In this document: in pieces, positions 30,022 to 39,278 of the stretch
How the letters are laid out: each line of letters opens with the position of its first letter
Position numbering within the stretch: position 1 is the stretch's first letter
Assembly (NCBI RefSeq): GCF_042643355.1
Contig: NZ_JBHRSS010000010.1
Span: forward strand, 1 to 64,000
Reading direction: 5' to 3'
DNA: 64,000 nt
Origin: Salinisphaera aquimarina
GTDB taxonomy: Bacteria > Pseudomonadota > Gammaproteobacteria > Nevskiales > Salinisphaeraceae
Made by a program: the position numbers and the translations under genes
The notes under the pieces: model-generated
Database searches by the model: none
What the model was told of the DNA's origin: nothing
The model's input: only the letters and a program-made list of their open reading frames with translations

Positions 30022-30963
30022 ATGGCAGATAAACCCCATGTCCTGATCGTCGGTGCCGGTGCAATCGGCAGTTTCTACGGCGCCATCCTGAAACGCGCCG
30101 GTTGTCGGGTCAGCGTCGTGCTGCGCTCGGAATACGACGCCGTGCATGCCAACGGCTTTTCGATCAGCAGTCCGCTGGGCGATCTGTCCTACCGGCCGGA
30201 CCATGTCTACCGGGATGGCGACACGCCCGAGCAGACGGCCGACTACGTCATCTGTTGTGTCAAGGTGCTGCCCACCGTGGACCGCGCCGCGCTGCTCGAG
30301 CCCTGGGTCGGTGAGGGCACCCGTATCGTGCTGATCGAAAACGGCATCAACATCGAACCGGCGGTCGCCGACGCGTTCCCGAACAACCCGCTGATCAGCT
30401 GTCTGGCCTTCATCGCGGTCAGCCGCATGGAGCCGGGGGTGATCGAGCACAAGGCGTTCGGTCAGCTCACCTTCGGCGCCTGGCCGCAGGGCATCAGCGA
30501 TGATTGCCGCGCGCTCGAGACGCTGCTGGTCGAGGGCGGCATCAAGGTCCAGCTCGCCGAGCAGGTGGTCGCCGAGCGCTGGCGCAAGAGCCTGTGGAAC
30601 ACGCCGTTCAATCCGCTGTCGGTGCTGGCCGGCGGCGCGGATACCGTCACCATGCTCGATACCCCCGGCGGCGAAGCGCTCGTGCGCGCGATGATGGCCG
30701 AGGTCAAGGCGGTGGCGGCGGCCGACGGCCATCCGCTGCCCGACGATGCCATCGACAAGAACATCGCCGGCACCCGCAAGATGTCGGCCTACAAGAACAG
30801 CATGGCGCTGGATTATCTGGCCGGCCGGCCGATGGAAATCGAGGCCATTCTCGGCAATGTCGTCGCCATGGCCCAGCGGCTCGAGGTATCCGTACCGCGA
30901 CTCGAGACCATGCAGGTCACGCTGGCGATGCGTGAACGCCTGAAGGCAGACGCCCCGGCCTAG
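30022..30963 (+). CDS. 2-dehydropantoate 2-reductase family protein (PanE/ApbA)
   Basis: NADPH-dependent ketopantoate reductase family member of 313 aa: dinucleotide-binding GAGAIGSFYGAILKRAG at residues 10-26, IENGINIEP, and the C-terminal KNSMALDYLAGRPMEIEAI segment with the conserved catalytic-domain residues. It may make pantoate for CoA, which suits the CoA-heavy surroundings, but the family also reduces other 2-oxoacids. ATG at 30022 follows AAGGAA. Monocistronic by position. Confidence 0.85.
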   Translation: MADKPHVLIVGAGAIGSFYGAILKRAGCRVSVVLRSEYDAVHANGFSISSPLGDLSYRPDHVYRDGDTPEQTADYVICCVKVLPTVDRAALLEPWVGEGTRIVLIENGINIEPAVADAFPNNPLISCLAFIAVSRMEPGVIEHKAFGQLTFGAWPQGISDDCRALETLLVEGGIKVQLAEQVVAERWRKSLWNTPFNPLSVLAGGADTVTMLDTPGGEALVRAMMAEVKAVAAADGHPLPDDAIDKNIAGTRKMSAYKNSMALDYLAGRPMEIEAILGNVVAMAQRLEVSVPRLETMQVTLAMRERLKADAPA

Positions 30964-31165
30964 CGCCTGTCTTGAACGCCGATGCCTGGTGCATCGGCGC
31001 AGGTGGTGCACGCGGCCAGACCGGTCACGAGCGCGCCCGGCGCATGGAGTGGCGGGCCGCTGACCGGGTCGATGCGGGCTGCCGGCCGATTGTGTTCAAG
31101 CTGCAACGAATCCGGCCGATGAACGGCAAAAGCGTTCTGCTTACCCATCGCTCCGGAACCTGTGC

Positions 31166-31954
31166 ATGGAAACCGATCGATACACGACCATCGGCCGCTA
31201 TGACGACATCGTCGATACCTTCGTCACTCTGACGCGCCATAGTCACGAGGTCACGCTGTGTTTCGAGGACACCCGGATTCACTACCCGGTATCGGTGGTC
31301 TCGGTCGACCGTTCGCTGGGCACGTTTCTCATCGATATCACCAGCCTCGGCGATGTCGAAGGTGCGCTGGCGGAGGACCGCGCCTTCGTGCTGCATGCGT
31401 TGCAAAGCACATCGGCCCTGGTCACCACACCCACCCGCAGCAGGCAGGTCATTCGTCGCGAAGACCGACTGGCGCTGCGTTGCTGGTTGCCGGCGGCAAT
31501 GACGCAGTCCCAGCACCGCAGCTACTTCCGGGCCGTGCTCGGAGAGGGCACGCGGGTCGAAGTCGCATTGCGCGCGAGCGCCGATGACTGCCGGACCGGC
31601 GTGCTGTGCGATCTGTCGGTACGCGGCTGTCTGCTCAGCCTGCCGATGGCCCAGGCGGTTGCGCTGGCGCCGGGCGACGCGCTGTATCAGCTATGCGCCC
31701 GTTTCCCCAACGGCGAGACCTTCGAGGCTTACAGCCGTGTGATCCATGTCACCGCTGACGAGAGCGGCGTCTGCATGCACGTCGGCGTGGCCTTCGATAT
31801 GGGTTTCGACGACAAGGACCGCGAGGTCTGGTTCTACGTCAGCGAAATCGAGCGCGAGGTCGCCCGCCAGAGCGATGCGCGTTCGGAACTGCGGCCGCTG
31901 GCGCCGTCACGCCTTTTCCATCCGGAAACTGATACCAACGTTAGCGATTCCTGA
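31166..31954 (+). CDS. PilZ-domain, YcgR-like c-di-GMP receptor
   Basis: Protein of 262 aa. An N-terminal YcgR-type beta domain (about 1-110) precedes a PilZ domain, whose c-di-GMP ligands are visible as the RREDR cluster near residue 95 and DLSVRG near residue 150. YcgR proteins act as a flagellar brake or surface-behaviour switch. No flagellar gene is in the window; a diguanylate cyclase is encoded at 41.7 kb. Not in an operon. Confidence 0.8.
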   Translation: METDRYTTIGRYDDIVDTFVTLTRHSHEVTLCFEDTRIHYPVSVVSVDRSLGTFLIDITSLGDVEGALAEDRAFVLHALQSTSALVTTPTRSRQVIRREDRLALRCWLPAAMTQSQHRSYFRAVLGEGTRVEVALRASADDCRTGVLCDLSVRGCLLSLPMAQAVALAPGDALYQLCARFPNGETFEAYSRVIHVTADESGVCMHVGVAFDMGFDDKDREVWFYVSEIEREVARQSDARSELRPLAPSRLFHPETDTNVSDS

Positions 31955-32001
31955 CCGAGGTCTGCAGAACGGGGAGCGTCCAGTTCGCCGAGACTACCCA
32001 A

Positions 32002-32582
32002 CCGAAACCTCGCCGCGCCGTACGTGACTCATATATCCGGCTGTCGTTTTCTCTTGCCGCCTCGACTGCTCGGAGTTGCGCCCAAGGGGGAGGGAATACA
32101 GACGGCGCGCCAACCGGGGTCGTGCCTGTATTCGGGCCCCGTCTGGAGCGACGAGAAGCGCAGCACCGAAGGGCCGCTTCATGCGGCAGCATGTCCGAGG
32201 GCTGCGTAGCGGCCCGAGTTCTGCCGCATCCCTTCGGTGCGAGCATCGCAGTGGACCGGCGTTAGCCGGCGCGTAATTCGGGTGTCTTTTGCTTTGCTTC
32301 CTTTCATTTGGACAAGCAAACGAAAGGGAGTCGCGCTACAGCGCGAAACCAAAGTTTGGTCAAACTCGTGAGTGCCAAAAGACTCGTGGCGCCGAACCGA
32401 CGAGTCTTGAATCAACGACCGGGGGTCTATCGACTTGGGGTTTCGCACTGATGTGCGAGCGACTTGTATTTGCTTGCCCAAATAAAAGTAGCCAAAACAA
32501 AAGGCACCCTGTCTTGCGCCGATGCTTCGCATCGGTGCCCTGCGCGGCTCCGGCCGCCTAGTAGATTTTACTTGGGGCGCAG
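32002..32582. repeat. Tandem repeat unit, copy 1 (581 bp, internally deleted)
   Basis: Starts with CCGAAACCTCGCCGCGCC, parallel to CCGGAAACTCGCCGCGCTG of copy 2, and shares ATCCGGCTGTC, the hairpin at 32300-32327 and the block ending in GCGCGGCTCCGGCCG. Compared with copy 2 it lacks about 130 bp, including the GTAATCCGAC hairpin. Confidence 0.75.
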
Positions 32583-33279
32583 CCGGAAACTCGCCGCGCT
32601 GCGCGCGACTCAGACATCCGGCTGTCTTTTTCTCTTTCGGCCTCCACTGCTCGGCGCTACGCCCAAGGGGACCCAATACAGGCAAGCTCGCTGTCGCTCA
32701 CCTAAAGCCGCAGCGCGATCTTCGTAGGTCGTATTAGCCGAAGGCGTAATCCGACAGGAACATGGGCGTACGATCCTATTTCGACTCCGTGACGGCGAGG
32801 GCTCGATTCCCAGCCGTACTGCCTGTATTCGGGTCCCGTTGCACGGCGACGGAGACGCGCAGCGGCGATGGGTGTCCGGCGCACTGCGCCGGTGCGGCCA
32901 GCCTGTTTGAGGACCGCCAAAGCGGGCCGAGTTCTGGCCGCATCCCTTCGCCGCGAGCATCGGAGTGCACTGGCGCAGCCGGCGCCGTGCCGGGTGTCTT
33001 TTCCTTTGCTTCCTTTCGTTTGGACAAGCAAACGAAAGGGAGTCGCACAGCAGTGCGAAACAAAAGGTTCGATGGGCTCGTAAGTGCCACAAGGCGATTG
33101 GATTGAAACCACCGAATTTTGAATCAACGACTGGGGGTCAATTGACTTGAGTTTCGCACTGATGTGCGAGCAACTTATATTTGCTTGCCCAAATATAAGT
33201 AGCCAACACAAAGGGCACCCTGTCTTGCGCCGATGCTCCGCATCGGTCCCCTGCGCGGCTCCGGCCGAAAGCGGGCCAG
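32583..33279. repeat. Tandem repeat unit, copy 2 (about 697 bp, most complete)
   Basis: Contains the perfect hairpin CCTTTCGTTTG-gacaag-CAAACGAAAGG (33012-33039), a second perfect hairpin CTTATATTTG-cttgcc-CAAATATAAG (33174-33199), and a GTCGTATTAGCC...GGCGTAATCCGAC dyad (32728-32755). These structures recur, with changes, in the other copies. Confidence 0.8.
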
Positions 33280-33748
33280 CCGGAAACTCGCTTCGCTCAA
33301 ACATCCGGCTGTCTCTATCCGCTTTCAGCCTCCACTGCTCGGCGCTGCGCCCAAGGGGACCCCAATACAGGCAAGCTCGCTGGCGCTCGCCTAAAGCCGC
33401 GTCGGGGTCGTCGTAGGTCGCGTTAGCCGAAGGCGTAATCCGACAGGAACACGGGCGCACAATCCTATTTCACTCCGTGGCGGCTAAGGCTCGATTCCGA
33501 GCCGTATTGCCTGTATTCGGGCCCCGTTGCACGGCGACGGAGACGCGCAGCGGCGATGGGTGTCCGGCGCACTGCGCCGGTGCGGCAAGGTGTTTGAGCG
33601 TCGCCAAAGCGACGTGAGTTTTTGCCGCATCCCTTCGGTGCGAGCATCGGAGTGCACCGGCGTAGCCGGCGCTGTGCCGGGTGTCTTTTGCTTTGCTTCC
33701 TTTCATTTGGACAAGCAAACGAAAGGGAGTCGCGCATCAGCGCGAAAC
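33280..33748. repeat. Tandem repeat unit, copy 3 (truncated on the right)
   Basis: Matches copy 2 from CCGGAAACTCGC through the hairpin at 33699-33726 and the AGTCGCGC block, then stops abruptly near 33748 where lower-GC DNA begins. About 230 bp of the unit are missing, as if interrupted by inserted or deleted DNA. Confidence 0.75.
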
Positions 33749-34198
33749 CTCAGCCCGATAGACGACGAAAAGACTGGACCCTTGCATAACCGATGTACTG
33801 GCCCTGCAAAGCAAACGCCTTGCAGATTCTGAGAAAGCTCAGCGGATACAGTGGGCGACGTTCGCACGCCAAGGTTCGCCAGCGATTATTCATCGCCTTG
33901 GGCCGCAGCAAAACCGCTGGCCGATATGGACTCACCGAGTTTCGCGCCTAATCGAGTACGACTTTTGGTCAGTCGTCGTTTCGGAATAGGTATGCGAAGG
34001 TTGCAGTATGCAATCATCAATCGGGGGACTTGATGGACGCCGACAAGCCTTGGCTTGTAGGTAATCTGCGCTGTCGTTATACGACAACTCACTTAGCGGA
34101 ATTATTAACATCAATGAGTTCCGTGCTAATAGGCGTGTTAGGTAGACATTGTTCAGCGGTGCTATGCCTACATTTGTCGTCGAATTGGCGTTAGCTTT

Positions 34199-35170
34199 AT
34201 GACACAACCACCTCCTTTAACCAACGAACAAAAACTCGAACTCAGAGAGCTAGAACCAAAGCTTCGTCGCGCCGCTAGATTCGGAGACTTTAAATCGGCG
34301 AAGAAGATCAGCACCGAAATACAGGTTTTGCTGAGGACAACTGGCCATACTACGAGGCTTCTTCAGGCAAAAAATTGGCTATATGAATGCGCGTTAGAAG
34401 CTGGTGAATACTCTTTTGCAGAGAGGGGTTTCATCGGAACGAAGAAGCTAGCTTCCCCCGCAACACGCCTATATCTCGAAGCAACTGCGCTGCTCGCTAT
34501 TTGTTACTTGAGGCGGAACAAACTAAATTTAGCGAAACCGCTCGTGGCGGAGGCGCTTGATCGTGTAAAAAATATTAAGTCGGACGCGAAGCGTAGACAA
34601 TTTCATTCGCGCTTTATTAATAGGCTAGAAGAAGAGTGCGTCCTCGCTGGGCTTCACAGTGATTCGCCAATTCAATTGCCAGTAGAAGAAGCGCAGCAAT
34701 TGGCAATTGAATTTGTCACAAATAATAAGTCCGAAGGCGAGCTACTAATCGAACTAGGCAGGTCTTTGCCGAAAGAATCGTTGCATCTCGCGCAAGAGGT
34801 CAGGGAAGTTTTTAATCGCAGGCTCCCAGCACCTGATCGTAAAGCTCTTCCGCCGCCAATTTCGGAGGACTCGGCTGAGGAACTTGGTACACGGTCGAAA
34901 TCTGCTTTGAAACGGGTTGTATGGCGCGCGCTTTGTGATCCAGACAGCGAGTTATATAAAGAATGGACACAAGGCGTAAAAGCATTTTACGACAAGAAGG
35001 TAATAATGAGTGCCCTCGCTGCCTCGTGCGTTGCTGCCAGCCTCGCGCCTTCCGCGGTCGTCCTAGGCGCTTTGGTAGCACTTGCTCTCCGGTTTGGGGC
35101 TGCTCTTTTTTGTGAGAAATTTCAACCCTCTAGTCTGATGATTGAAAAGTCAGATAGAAATGAAAGCTAA
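34199..35170 (+). CDS. Orphan hypothetical protein, helical with C-terminal membrane segments; probably acquired
   Basis: Protein of 323 aa that I do not recognise. Residues 1-150 look helical and TPR-like (paired Ala/Leu-rich helices such as LYLEATALLAICYLRRNKLN). The middle is hydrophilic. A segment from about 240 (VVWRALCDPDSELYKEW) leads into one or two hydrophobic helices (residues 268-300) and a short polar tail with FCEKFQP. Base composition is clearly more AT-rich than all neighbours and codons such as TTA, ATA and AGA are common, which suggests horizontal transfer. No mobility gene is adjacent. Function unknown. Confidence 0.7.
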   Translation: MTQPPPLTNEQKLELRELEPKLRRAARFGDFKSAKKISTEIQVLLRTTGHTTRLLQAKNWLYECALEAGEYSFAERGFIGTKKLASPATRLYLEATALLAICYLRRNKLNLAKPLVAEALDRVKNIKSDAKRRQFHSRFINRLEEECVLAGLHSDSPIQLPVEEAQQLAIEFVTNNKSEGELLIELGRSLPKESLHLAQEVREVFNRRLPAPDRKALPPPISEDSAEELGTRSKSALKRVVWRALCDPDSELYKEWTQGVKAFYDKKVIMSALAASCVAASLAPSAVVLGALVALALRFGAALFCEKFQPSSLMIEKSDRNES

Positions 35171-35407
35171 CAGATCGCATATGGACGCCTCCCGCAAGAG
35201 GTAGAGTCGACGATTGACGTTCTAGAAGTCCGAAGAACGGTTGCGATCGCATATCCGGCTTCTGGTTGGGCACTTTTGGCCCGAGCCTTTATGTGCGGGT
35301 ATGCGGGGTCATGTCTTGCATTGCCACATTTGTCTACGCTAAATCCCGCACACCCTCGCGTTCGCCATATATCGAAGCGCCCCGAATACCCTTCCAACAG
35401 CTACCCG

Positions 35408-36490
35408 CTAACCCTCCGCACCCGGCAAATGCGGCTCCTCACCAATCACATCGCGTACATAGGCCAACTGCACGATGACCGCGATCACCAGGGCAATTGG
35501 TGTGGCGAGCGCGATGCCGAGCAAGCCGGCGATGGCACCGCCGAGCGTCTGCGCGATCAGCAGAAAGCCGGGGGCGATGGAGACAGCGCGTTTCTGAATA
35601 AGCGGGGCGAGCACATAGCCTTCGACGATGTGTAGGCTCAGATAGAGGACGGCGACGTAGATCAGCGCGTTGTAGCCGTGCAGGCCGGCGACCAGCAGCG
35701 CGGGCACCGCGGACACGATGGCGCCGAGGTAGGGCACGAAGGTCAGCAGTCCGGCGATCAGCCCGAGCAATAGCGCGAAGGGGATGCCGATCACCGCCAG
35801 GCCGATCGCGCTGACCACGCCGACGACGGTCATGGAGACAAAGCGCCCGGTAAGCCATCGGCGCACGGCGTTGGTGGCCTCATTGCCGATATCCGCAACG
35901 CGTTGTCGCTGGTCGGGGGGAAACAGGCGGACCAGCCCTTTCTGGTAGAGGCGCGGATCGAGGGCGAGATAGAGGCCGATGATCACGATCAGGAAGAAGT
36001 CGGTGAGGGTAGTCACGGTGAGCGAGGCGGCATCGGACAGTTCGTGGGTGAGCTGAGTACTCAGCTTGTTGGCCGAGCTGCCGCTCTGGGTTGCGTCGCC
36101 CCCGGCTTCGTCGAGCAGGTTCTGGGCGACCTGATAGCTCTTGAACTGGGCGGAGATCTGATCGATGGATTGCGAAACCTGTTTCTGCAGCTGCGGCGCC
36201 TGGGCGACGACGTTCATGCTGCCCAGGGCGAATGCCGCGCCGAGCCCGATCGCCAGCGCGGCCGAGGTCACGATGACGGCAAGATGCCGGGAGATCGGCA
36301 GGAGTCGCTGCAGCAGCCGGCCCAGGCCGTCTAGCGCTACCGCGACGAGAAAGGCCGCGAACACGAGCAACAGCGCCGAAGAAATGGCCCAGAGGAAGCC
36401 GATCAAAATCAGGGTGGCGATCGTGATCAGCGCCACGAACAGGCCGCGGCGCCGGAACAGGGCGTCGTTGGCGGTGGATTCTGCAGACAT
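35408..36490 (-). CDS. AI-2E family transporter (PerM/YdiK-like membrane protein)
   Basis: Inner-membrane protein of 360 aa with about seven or eight hydrophobic helices and a large hydrophilic segment (residues 95-150) after the third. The LGLIAGLLTFVPYLGAIVSAVPA stretch and the C-terminal GIALATPIALVIAVIV are hallmarks of the family. Members export AI-2 or act as Na+/H+ antiporters; which applies here cannot be told. The gene converges on the orphan gene and is divergent from the deacetylase gene. Confidence 0.88.
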   Translation of the reverse strand: MSAESTANDALFRRRGLFVALITIATLILIGFLWAISSALLLVFAAFLVAVALDGLGRLLQRLLPISRHLAVIVTSAALAIGLGAAFALGSMNVVAQAPQLQKQVSQSIDQISAQFKSYQVAQNLLDEAGGDATQSGSSANKLSTQLTHELSDAASLTVTTLTDFFLIVIIGLYLALDPRLYQKGLVRLFPPDQRQRVADIGNEATNAVRRWLTGRFVSMTVVGVVSAIGLAVIGIPFALLLGLIAGLLTFVPYLGAIVSAVPALLVAGLHGYNALIYVAVLYLSLHIVEGYVLAPLIQKRAVSIAPGFLLIAQTLGGAIAGLLGIALATPIALVIAVIVQLAYVRDVIGEEPHLPGAEG

Positions 36491-36804
36491 GGGCGGCTAC
36501 TTTTGACGGGCGGTGGTATGGCCGGGCCGGGACATACGTCCGGGCAGGCTCGGATGGCTGATGGTCTCGCCGATCGGCACGGCAGGCTATCCGCATAAAT
36601 CACCATGCGCGTGGTGTGTGGACGAGCTGGATTACGGAAAAATCGTTCGAATTCGGTCTATGCCGAGATCTGGGACGTCGCCGGGCCAGCCATGACGGCT
36701 GATACCGGATTCGAGAAACGAATACAGGCCCTGAAAGCGCGTGAATATCGCTATTCGATGTCTTGCCCGCTATGCTGCGAGGCGTCCTATGCAGGAGATT
36801 GTTT
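36491..36804. other. 314-bp divergent intergenic region
   Basis: Lies between the AI-2E transporter and the HDAC-family gene. I see no conserved site or small gene; it presumably holds both promoters. Confidence 0.5.
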
Positions 36805-37917
36805 GTGATAGGCGATCGAGACGTACTGGTGATCTACGACGAGCGGGTGCTGTTGCACCGGCCCGAGGCCGAGGAGGCATTTCTGCCCGGCCGCATGGAA
36901 AAACGCATCCGCGGCATCCTCGACGGACTCGGCCTGGGGGTCGATACCAAGTGGAGTTATCCCGAACACCCGGGCCGGGTGACGGCGGTCAATGACCTGC
37001 TGCTGGCGGAACCGGTGCCGGGCGTGCGCATGACAAGCGGCCAGCCCGCCACGCGGGAACAGCTGGCGCGCGTGCACACGACGTCGTATCTGGAAAGTCT
37101 CTACGAACTCGAAGGCAAGCAGGCCTGGCTGGATGTCGATACCACCGCCATATCGGCCGGTAGCCTGGATGCGGCGGAAGTAGCCGCCGGTTCGGCGATC
37201 GCGGCGGTCGATGCCGTGTTCGACGGCAGCGCCCAGTCCGCGTTCGTAATCAGCCGCCCGCCGGGCCATCATGCCAACGCGGTGCGTGCGCGTGGCTTCT
37301 GTCTGTTCAACAACATCGCCGTCGCCGCCGCCCATGCCCAGTTCCAGTGGGACGTCGAACGTGTCCTGATCATCGATTGGGATGCGCACCACGGCAACGG
37401 CACCCAGGATATTTTCGCCGCCGATCCGAGCGTGCTGTTCTTCGATACCCATCGCGCCGCGCCGTTCTATCCCGGCACCGGCGATATGGAAGAGATCGGC
37501 GATGGACTGGGCGAGGGCACCACGGTCAACGTGCCGTTGCCCGAGGATGCGGGCGATCTGGCCATGGTCGCGGCGTTCGAGAATATCCTCGTGCCGGCCG
37601 CGGAGTGGTTCAAGCCGGAGCTGATTCTGGTCTCCGCGGGCATGGACGCGCACCGCTCCGAGCTGTGTCTGCAGCTGAGCTACGACGGCTACAGCGCACT
37701 TACCGGCATCGTGCAACGCCTGGCCGATCAGCATTGCAACGGTCGCCTGATCATGGCCCTGGAGGGCGGCTACAACCCCGATACGCTGGCCAAGTGCACG
37801 CGTCGCGTACTCGAGGTGATGGCCGGCGGTGAACCCGCCGTGCCGCGTGAAGCGGGCATGGAGGAAGTCGCCGAGATCGCCGAGTTTCATCAATCGGCCT
37901 TCGCGGACATGGAATGA
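36805..37917 (+). CDS. Histone deacetylase-family amidohydrolase (acetylpolyamine amidohydrolase-like)
   Basis: Zinc hydrolase of 370 aa that removes acetyl groups from amines. Catalytic elements are in order: RPPGHHANAVRARGFCLFNN (His pair), IDWDAHHGNGTQ (zinc Asp and His), the second zinc Asp in SAGMDAH, and LEGGYN. Bacterial members usually act on acetylated polyamines or small amines, sometimes on proteins. GTG at 36805 is chosen because AGGAGA lies 6 nt upstream; an in-frame ATG at 36763 has none. It overlaps the GNAT gene by 4 nt. Confidence 0.88.
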   Translation: MIGDRDVLVIYDERVLLHRPEAEEAFLPGRMEKRIRGILDGLGLGVDTKWSYPEHPGRVTAVNDLLLAEPVPGVRMTSGQPATREQLARVHTTSYLESLYELEGKQAWLDVDTTAISAGSLDAAEVAAGSAIAAVDAVFDGSAQSAFVISRPPGHHANAVRARGFCLFNNIAVAAAHAQFQWDVERVLIIDWDAHHGNGTQDIFAADPSVLFFDTHRAAPFYPGTGDMEEIGDGLGEGTTVNVPLPEDAGDLAMVAAFENILVPAAEWFKPELILVSAGMDAHRSELCLQLSYDGYSALTGIVQRLADQHCNGRLIMALEGGYNPDTLAKCTRRVLEVMAGGEPAVPREAGMEEVAEIAEFHQSAFADME

Positions 37918-38390
37918 GCCGCGCCGTCGACAGCGATACCCCGAGCGATGGCGTCCTGCCGGTCACGCTGCGCGCGATCGATACGCGCAACTGGCAGACC
38001 TGTATTCATCTGGAGCTCGAGCCCGAGCAGGCCCGCAAGCTCGCAAGCAATCTCTATTCGCTCGCCGAAGCGTACGTCGAGCCGCGATGCACGCCGATGG
38101 GCATCTATGCAGGCGTGCAGATGATCGGCTTTGTCATGTTCGAATGGCATCCGGCGACTCATACCTACAGCATTCCCCGGTTCATGATTGATCGTCGCTG
38201 GCAGGGCGGCGGTTACGGTGCTCGCGCGCTGCAGGCGATCATCGACACGCTGAAGGGCGAACAACCCGACGCGCCGATCCTCATCAGCCTGACGCCGGAC
38301 AACATGCCCGCGCGGCGGCTCTACGAACGCCTGGGCTTTGTTGATACCAAACATCGACTGCACGGCGAAGACGTGCTGCGCTACGCCTGA
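37914..38390 (+). CDS. GNAT-family N-acetyltransferase (diamine/spermidine type)
   Basis: Acetyltransferase of 158 aa. The acetyl-CoA pyrophosphate loop reads RWQGGGYGARAL and the C-terminal half has NMPARRLYERLGF. The sequence resembles Blt/PaiA-like polyamine acetyltransferases. Its ATG overlaps the stop of the deacetylase gene (ATGA), so one operon makes an acetylating and a deacetylating enzyme, possibly for the same amine. Confidence 0.83.
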   Translation: MSRAVDSDTPSDGVLPVTLRAIDTRNWQTCIHLELEPEQARKLASNLYSLAEAYVEPRCTPMGIYAGVQMIGFVMFEWHPATHTYSIPRFMIDRRWQGGGYGARALQAIIDTLKGEQPDAPILISLTPDNMPARRLYERLGFVDTKHRLHGEDVLRYA

Positions 38391-38449
38391 GCGCGATCGC
38401 TCGAGCCCACCTAGCATCCGTATAGAACGGCGGGTTCGTAGCGGTTGCC

Positions 38450-38602
38450 ATGGCCCGTATGCGCAAGAAGGCAGACTTGCCCGAAAAGATCTGTGTCCAC
38501 TGCGGCCGGCCGTTCGCCTGGCGCAGGAAGTGGGCGCGTGATTGGGCCCAAGTGCGTTTCTGCAGCCGGGCCTGTAAAGCCGCCAGCAAGCGAAGTGGTT
38601 GA
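38450..38602 (+). CDS. DUF2256 small zinc-ribbon-like protein
   Basis: Fifty-residue protein beginning MARMRKKADLPEKICVHCGR and ending CSRACKAASKRSG. The CxxC...CxxxC pattern and the PFAWRRKWARDW segment identify the DUF2256 family, whose role is unknown. The family is often encoded beside cryptochrome/photolyase genes, but none is here. It is 59 bp after the GNAT gene and 42 bp before the GFA gene, so it may be in that operon. Confidence 0.8.
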   Translation: MARMRKKADLPEKICVHCGRPFAWRRKWARDWAQVRFCSRACKAASKRSG

Positions 38603-38644
38603 CGGGTGTGGCGCGCGGCCAGGCCTAGAACAAGGAGGGGAGCC

Positions 38645-39031
38645 ATGAGTCAGCTCAGAAAAGCGACCTGCCATTGCGGTGCGGTCGTGCTGGAAATCGA
38701 GTTCGAACACGGGCTGCGCAACATCCGGCGCTGCGATTGCTCGATGTGCAGCCGCAAGGGCTATGTGATGGCGAGCGTGCCGAGGGCGAATCTGGCCGTG
38801 GTCGAAGGCAAGGACATGCTGTCCGTCTATCGCTGGGGCACGAAGGTCGCCGAGCATTTCTTCTGTAGCCAATGCGGCGTGCACACGCATCATAAAAGAC
38901 GCAGCAATCCGGCCGAGTTCGGGATCAATATCGCCTGCGTCGAGGGCGTGAATGCCTTCGCGTTCGAGCCGGTTCCGTTCGCCAGCGCCGATTTGCATCG
39001 ACCGCTGCCTGCGGTCGAACCTGGCAGTTGA
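38645..39031 (+). CDS. GFA-family protein (glutathione-dependent formaldehyde-activating-like)
   Basis: Zinc-binding protein of 128 aa. The cysteine motifs CHCGAV, RRCDCSMCSRKG and FFCSQCGVHTHH match the GFA/CENP-V fold, in which one zinc is structural and the other catalytic. Despite the name most members have no proven link to formaldehyde. AAGGAGGGG is well placed before the ATG at 38645. Confidence 0.85.
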   Translation: MSQLRKATCHCGAVVLEIEFEHGLRNIRRCDCSMCSRKGYVMASVPRANLAVVEGKDMLSVYRWGTKVAEHFFCSQCGVHTHHKRRSNPAEFGINIACVEGVNAFAFEPVPFASADLHRPLPAVEPGS

Positions 39032-39278
39032 TTGCTTGTGAGAGCCGTCCGAACCGTTTTTTTATTATCCACGACTCGCCGCCTGGTTTGCCAGTAGCCG
39101 GCTCAGCCGGCCGCGTGAACTACGATCGACGACGCGCAAACAGGCGTGTTGATCGCCGCAGCGCCGACGCCGGGATGCGGTACTGTCGCTGGGGCGCGCT
39201 TAGTCGTCGGGTCGCCGCCGATCGATCGAGACTAGTGTGCCCGTCGTCGGGCCGCTTCAGCTACGGAAAAACGCTTTC

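Larger units (their letters stand above)
31955..34198. other. 2.2-kb gene-free region: tandem repeat array plus AT-richer segment
   Basis: No supported gene. 32002-33748 is a tandem array of structured repeats. 33749-34198 is unrelated, lower in GC, and leads into the orphan gene at 34199. It contains the dyad TGTCGT-tat-ACGACA at 34072-34086. All frames there are short and lack ribosome sites. Confidence 0.6.

Noticed and set aside
32002..33748. Tandem repeats considered as a CRISPR array
   Set aside because: The repeat units are hundreds of bp long with no short regular repeat-spacer pattern, and no cas gene is in the window.
33851..34033. 60-codon frame in the AT-richer segment left of the orphan gene
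   Set aside because: No ribosome site, no recognisable motif, and overlapping frames of the same size exist on both strands.
34136..34195. GTTAGGT and GTTAGCT near the orphan gene, considered as an integron attC site
   Set aside because: Both core-like sequences point the same way and no matching inverse core (RYYYAAC) lies at attC distance; no integrase gene is seen.
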